This document shows positions 6,630-8,758 of a DNA stretch of 8,758 nt, in pieces; positions within the stretch are counted from its first letter, which is position 1; each line of letters opens with the position of its first letter. The DNA is from an uncultured Verrucomicrobia subdivision 3 bacterium (GTDB taxonomy: Bacteria > Verrucomicrobiota > Verrucomicrobiia > Limisphaerales > UBA11358), in the NCBI GenBank assembly GCA_903861445.1, contig CAIOUK010000037.1, positions 1-8,758 on the forward strand. Direction: 5' to 3'. The notes below the pieces were generated by a model. The model had not been told where the DNA came from. It searched no databases and worked only from the letters and a program-made list of their open reading frames with translations. The translations under genes and the position numbers were made by a program.

Positions 6630-7199
6630 TCAGCCGCGCAGATGGCGCACGTCCACGGCGTCCATGCCGGCGGAACGAATCGCCTGCAAACCCAAATCCG
6701 TGTCTTCGTAGGCGCGGCAGAATTTTGGTTCCACGCCGATCCGCCGCGCTGCTTCGAGAAAAATATCCGGCGCGGGCTTCTGGTTCTGCACCATCTCACT
6801 CGTCACCACGGCGGCGAACAAATGCCGGATTTTCAGATGTTCCAGCACGTCACAAATGATTTTCTGCGTGCCGCCGGAAGCCACAGCCATCGGGATTTTG
6901 CCGTGGTTGGCCTTGGCGATTTCCACGACTTCATGAATTGGCCCGACCTGAGCCATCAGCGGCAGATAGGCGTTTTCTTTTTCGTGCGCCACGGCGATGT
7001 GGTCGAGCGAGCGACCTTGTTCCTTGGCGAGCATTTTCAAAATGTCGCGCGACGGCACGCCGCCCAGCGAATAAAACCGGTCTTCGGGAAAATTCAGGTC
7101 GTGGCGCAACGTCACCGCCTGCCATGCGCGCCAGTGCAACGGCATGGTGTCGGCCAACGTGCCGTCGCAGTCGAAAATCAGTCCTTTTATTTCTCTCAT
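6630..7199 (-). CDS. HAD-family sugar-phosphate phosphatase, YqaB-like
   Basis: This is a 189-residue haloacid dehalogenase superfamily phosphatase or phosphoglucomutase-type enzyme of the cytoplasm. Motif I is FDCDGTLADT with nucleophile Asp10 and acid/base Asp12; motif II is the ASGG segment (Ser108); motif III Lys is in QKPAPD (Lys141); motif IV acidic residues are in YEDTDLG (Glu165, Asp166, Asp168). Length and the ending GMDAVDVRHLRG closely resemble E. coli YqaB (188 residues, ending near GMDAVDVRLL), which dephosphorylates fructose 1-phosphate and related sugar phosphates. Beta-phosphoglucomutase is an alternative reading, because HAD subfamilies of this size overlap. The start at 7199 puts Met four residues before the first beta strand, normal for the family. 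It follows prfA by 80 bases, a gap filled by a large inverted repeat, and precedes the ABC permease gene. Confidence 0.88.
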   Translation of the reverse strand: MREIKGLIFDCDGTLADTMPLHWRAWQAVTLRHDLNFPEDRFYSLGGVPSRDILKMLAKEQGRSLDHIAVAHEKENAYLPLMAQVGPIHEVVEIAKANHGKIPMAVASGGTQKIICDVLEHLKIRHLFAAVVTSEMVQNQKPAPDIFLEAARRIGVEPKFCRAYEDTDLGLQAIRSAGMDAVDVRHLRG

Positions 7200-7210
7200 T
7201 TTTATTTTTG

Positions 7211-7277
7211 TCGCGCGAAGAACGCGAAGGCGGCGAAGGGAAAATGCTTCTTCGCAAACTTCGCGGTCTTCGCGCGA
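7211..7277. repeat. GCGAAG-type inverted repeat between prfA and HAD gene
   Basis: A 28-base arm (7211-7238) is repeated inverted at 7250-7277 with four mismatches and an 11-base loop. Within each arm the word CGAAG recurs three times at 8-9 base intervals, so the element is both an inverted repeat and a short-period direct repeat. It occupies most of the 80-base gap between prfA and the HAD gene, both transcribed right to left. The sequence after the stem on the minus strand is A-rich, so it lacks the T-run of an intrinsic terminator. It may act as a stabilising or attenuating hairpin, or be a copy of a dispersed intergenic repeat. Confidence 0.75.
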
Positions 7278-7279
7278 AA

Positions 7280-8353
7280 TCAGGTTTGTAATGCCGCCAG
7301 CTTGGTTTCCATGTCGTGATTTATCAGCGGGTCGAACATCGGATCCAAATCGCCGTCAATGAAAACGGAAAGATTGTAGAGCGTCAGTTCGATGCGGTGG
7401 TCGGTGACGCGGTTTTGCGGAAAATTGTAGGTGCGGATTTTTTCGCTGCGTTCGCCGGTGCCGACCTGGTCTTTGCGGAACGCGGCGTATTTGGCGTCTT
7501 CCTCGGCGATTTTTATTTTCAGCAACCGCGAGCGCAAAACCGTCATCGCCTGGACTTTGTTTTTTTGCTGCGAACGCTGGTCGGCGCAGCGCACGATCAT
7601 GCCGGTCGGCTTGTGGATGATTTGCACGGCAGAATCGGTCGTGTTCACGCCTTGCCCGCCTTTGCCGGAGGCGCGGCAGACATTCACCTCGATTTCGTCG
7701 GGCTTGATTTCCACATCCACTTCCTGCGCCTCGGGCATCACCGCCACCGTGCAGGTGCTGGTGTGAATCCGCCCCTGCGCTTCCGTCGCCGGCACGCGCT
7801 GCACGCGGTGAACGCCGCTCTCGTATTTCAGGCGCTTGAAAACATCCGTGCCGCTGACTTGAAAAATAATTTCCTTAAAACCGCCCAAATCGGACGGGCT
7901 GGAATCCAAAGTCTCTGCCTGCCAGCCGCGCGCTTCGCAATAGCGCGAATACATCCGATACAAATCGGCGGCGAATAGCGCGGATTCCGAGCCGCCCGCA
8001 CCGGCGCGAATTTCGATGATGGTGTTGCGGGAATCGGTTGGTTCCGGCGGCACGAGGCCGAAGCGCACCTGCTGCGTCAATTTTTGTTCGAGCGGTTCGA
8101 GCCGCGCGATTTCCTCTTTGGCCAGCGCCGTCATTTCGGCATCGCCGGATTGGAGTAATTCGCGGTTGCCGGCGAGTTCGTCCGCGACGTTGAGATACGC
8201 GGAGCCGCTGGCGACGAGTTCCTTGAGGCGGGCGTATTCCCGACCCAGATCCTGCGCGCGCTGCGCGTTGGCAAACGTGTCCGGCGCGCTCAACAAGGAT
8301 TCAACCTCGGCAAAGCGCTGGCGGAATTTTTCGATGTGTGGGCGCAAGTCCAT
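7280..8353 (-). CDS. prfA: Peptide chain release factor 1
   Basis: RF1 recognises UAA and UAG stop codons in the ribosomal A site and triggers hydrolysis of peptidyl-tRNA. The 357-residue product is the usual length (about 360). The codon-recognition tripeptide Pro-Ala-Thr is at 188-190 in HRVQRVPATEAQGRIHTS, which marks it as RF1 rather than RF2 (Ser-Pro-Phe). The catalytic Gly-Gly-Gln is at 232-234 in ASGKGGQGVNTTDSAV; a glycine follows the GGQ where E. coli has histidine. RSQQKNK at about 260-266 is also a conserved family segment. I chose the ATG at 8353 (MDLRPHIEKF); an in-frame GTG at 8383 lies inside a repeat and would add ten residues foreign to the family. The next gene is not prmC, the usual partner that methylates the GGQ glutamine. 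A hairpin-forming repeat ends four bases before the start. Confidence 0.96.
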   Translation of the reverse strand: MDLRPHIEKFRQRFAEVESLLSAPDTFANAQRAQDLGREYARLKELVASGSAYLNVADELAGNRELLQSGDAEMTALAKEEIARLEPLEQKLTQQVRFGLVPPEPTDSRNTIIEIRAGAGGSESALFAADLYRMYSRYCEARGWQAETLDSSPSDLGGFKEIIFQVSGTDVFKRLKYESGVHRVQRVPATEAQGRIHTSTCTVAVMPEAQEVDVEIKPDEIEVNVCRASGKGGQGVNTTDSAVQIIHKPTGMIVRCADQRSQQKNKVQAMTVLRSRLLKIKIAEEDAKYAAFRKDQVGTGERSEKIRTYNFPQNRVTDHRIELTLYNLSVFIDGDLDPMFDPLINHDMETKLAALQT

Positions 8354-8357
8354 TTTT

Positions 8358-8459
8358 AACCACAGATAAACACAGATGGACACAGATAAGAAAAACCTCG
8401 CAAAAGTTTCATGGATGGAACTGGATTCGATCCGTGTTTATCTGTGTGCATCCGTGGTT
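8358..8459. repeat. CACAGAT 10-bp periodic inverted repeat upstream of prfA
   Basis: The left arm (8358-8386) contains three copies of CACAGAT starting at 8361, 8371 and 8381, an exact 10-base period. The right arm (8431-8459) is its inverted counterpart, 23 of 29 positions identical, with CACGGAT variants. In the minus-strand RNA three of the six mismatches become G-U pairs, so up to 26 of 29 positions could pair around a 44-base loop. The element fills the gap between the rpmE terminator and the prfA start. Repeats of this wording are, from general knowledge, scattered in intergenic regions of several bacterial groups. I saw no convincing promoter inside. Confidence 0.75.
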
Positions 8460-8460
8460 G

Positions 8461-8512
8461 AAACAAAAAACAAACCGCCCGCAGCGCCGGAATGAACCGG
8501 TGTTGCGGGCGG
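8461..8512 (-). terminator. Intrinsic terminator after rpmE
   Basis: On the minus strand the stem arm CCGCCCGCA (complement of 8504-8512) pairs perfectly with TGCGGGCGG (complement of 8475-8483). An inner CCGG/CCGG stem around a short TTCATT loop extends it. A T-rich run (TTTGTTTTTTG) follows at once (about 8466-8474). This is a textbook Rho-independent terminator placed 15 bases after the rpmE stop codon. It should separate rpmE from prfA transcription. Confidence 0.92.
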
Positions 8513-8526
8513 CTTGGGTGCGAAAG

Positions 8527-8758
8527 CTAGGCTTTTTTCTTTTTCTTCGTGGCGAAGGCCTCGGCGGCGGCGGCCGTCTTGGCGGCGCGCTGCTGGAATT
8601 TGTCCACGCGGCCGGCGGTGTCCACGAATTTCTGCTGACCCGTGTAGAACGGATGGCAAACGTTGCAAATGCCGACGATGATGGTGTGCTTGGTGGAACG
8701 GGTCTTGATCACGTTGCCACAGGCGCAACGGATTTCGGCGTCCACATATTTCGGATGA
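8527..8758 (-). CDS. rpmE: 50S ribosomal protein L31, 5' end outside window
   Basis: L31 is a small protein of the large ribosomal subunit that helps bridge it to the small subunit. The visible 76 residues begin HPKYVDAEIRCACGN, matching the L31 opening (IHPKYV...), and continue with TRSTKH, CNVCHPFYTGQQKFVDTAGRVDKF. The cysteine pairs CAC and CNVC identify the zinc-binding (C+) form. The frame is open to the right edge; the true ATG, a few codons further, is outside the window. A GTG at 8745 should not be taken as the start because HPKYV lies in frame upstream of it. The C-terminus has an alanine-rich and then lysine-rich tail (about 20 residues ending KKKKKA) beyond the usual core. A strong terminator follows. 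Confidence 0.95.
   Translation of the reverse strand, partial: HPKYVDAEIRCACGNVIKTRSTKHTIIVGICNVCHPFYTGQQKFVDTAGRVDKFQQRAAKTAAAAEAFATKKKKKA

Noticed and set aside
7211..7277. Hairpin as an intrinsic terminator of prfA
   Set aside because: Stem is strong but the following minus-strand sequence is A-rich rather than T-rich.
6516..7319. Plus-strand open frame of 267 codons opposite the HAD gene and across the repeat
   Set aside because: It is antisense to a clear HAD phosphatase, and its tail is a translation of the GCGAAG repeat, a common source of spurious hypothetical proteins.
7316..7978. Plus-strand open frame of 220 codons antisense to prfA
   Set aside because: Opposite the well-conserved RF1 frame; composition is that of a reverse-strand shadow.
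8354..8383. GTG at 8383 as prfA start
   Set aside because: The extra ten residues translate the CACAGAT repeat; the ATG at 8353 gives a standard RF1 start.
8361..8390. CACAGAT repeats as a CRISPR array
   Set aside because: Units are 7-10 bases with no unique spacers, and no cas genes are present.

Overview
This window looks like ordinary chromosomal sequence from a bacterium, densely coded, with nine protein genes plus one short gene that is easily missed. Several traits hint at the Verrucomicrobiota or a related PVC-group lineage: a free-standing CoaB-type ligase, an AmpG-like permease behind a secreted endonuclease/phosphatase-fold protein, start sites without Shine-Dalgarno sequences, and intergenic inverted repeats built from CACAGAT or GCGAAG words. 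This assignment is inference from style and has not been confirmed by any search.

Layout. At the left edge (1-900, minus) lies the first 300 codons of argininosuccinate synthase, the arginine biosynthesis enzyme; its C-terminus is outside the window. Next, on the minus strand, is a two-gene unit: a secreted EEP-fold hydrolase (2247-3149) followed one base later by an AmpG/PAT-type major facilitator (977-2245). An 83-bp divergent promoter region with a small palindrome separates this pair from a plus-strand group: a DUF554 membrane protein (3233-3955), a 44-residue single-span membrane protein (3999-4133), and a CoaB-like phosphopantothenate-cysteine ligase (4161-4805).

The plus-strand group converges on a minus-strand series, with an inverted repeat at the junction (4804-4861). 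In transcription order the series is rpmE (ribosomal protein L31, running off the right edge), a strong intrinsic terminator, prfA (release factor 1), a YqaB-like HAD sugar-phosphate phosphatase, and a 12-span putative ABC-export permease. The region between rpmE and prfA, and the one between prfA and the HAD gene, each carry a long inverted repeat.

Functionally the window mixes translation (rpmE, prfA), arginine and coenzyme A biosynthesis (argG, coaB), and cell-envelope or transport genes. I see no phage, transposon, CRISPR, tRNA, rRNA or defence genes and no sign of a new multi-gene system. The most noteworthy points are the three inverted-repeat elements at gene junctions, the lack of Shine-Dalgarno sequences before every visible start with -10-like hexamers only 6-9 bases from four start codons, and the small membrane-protein gene.
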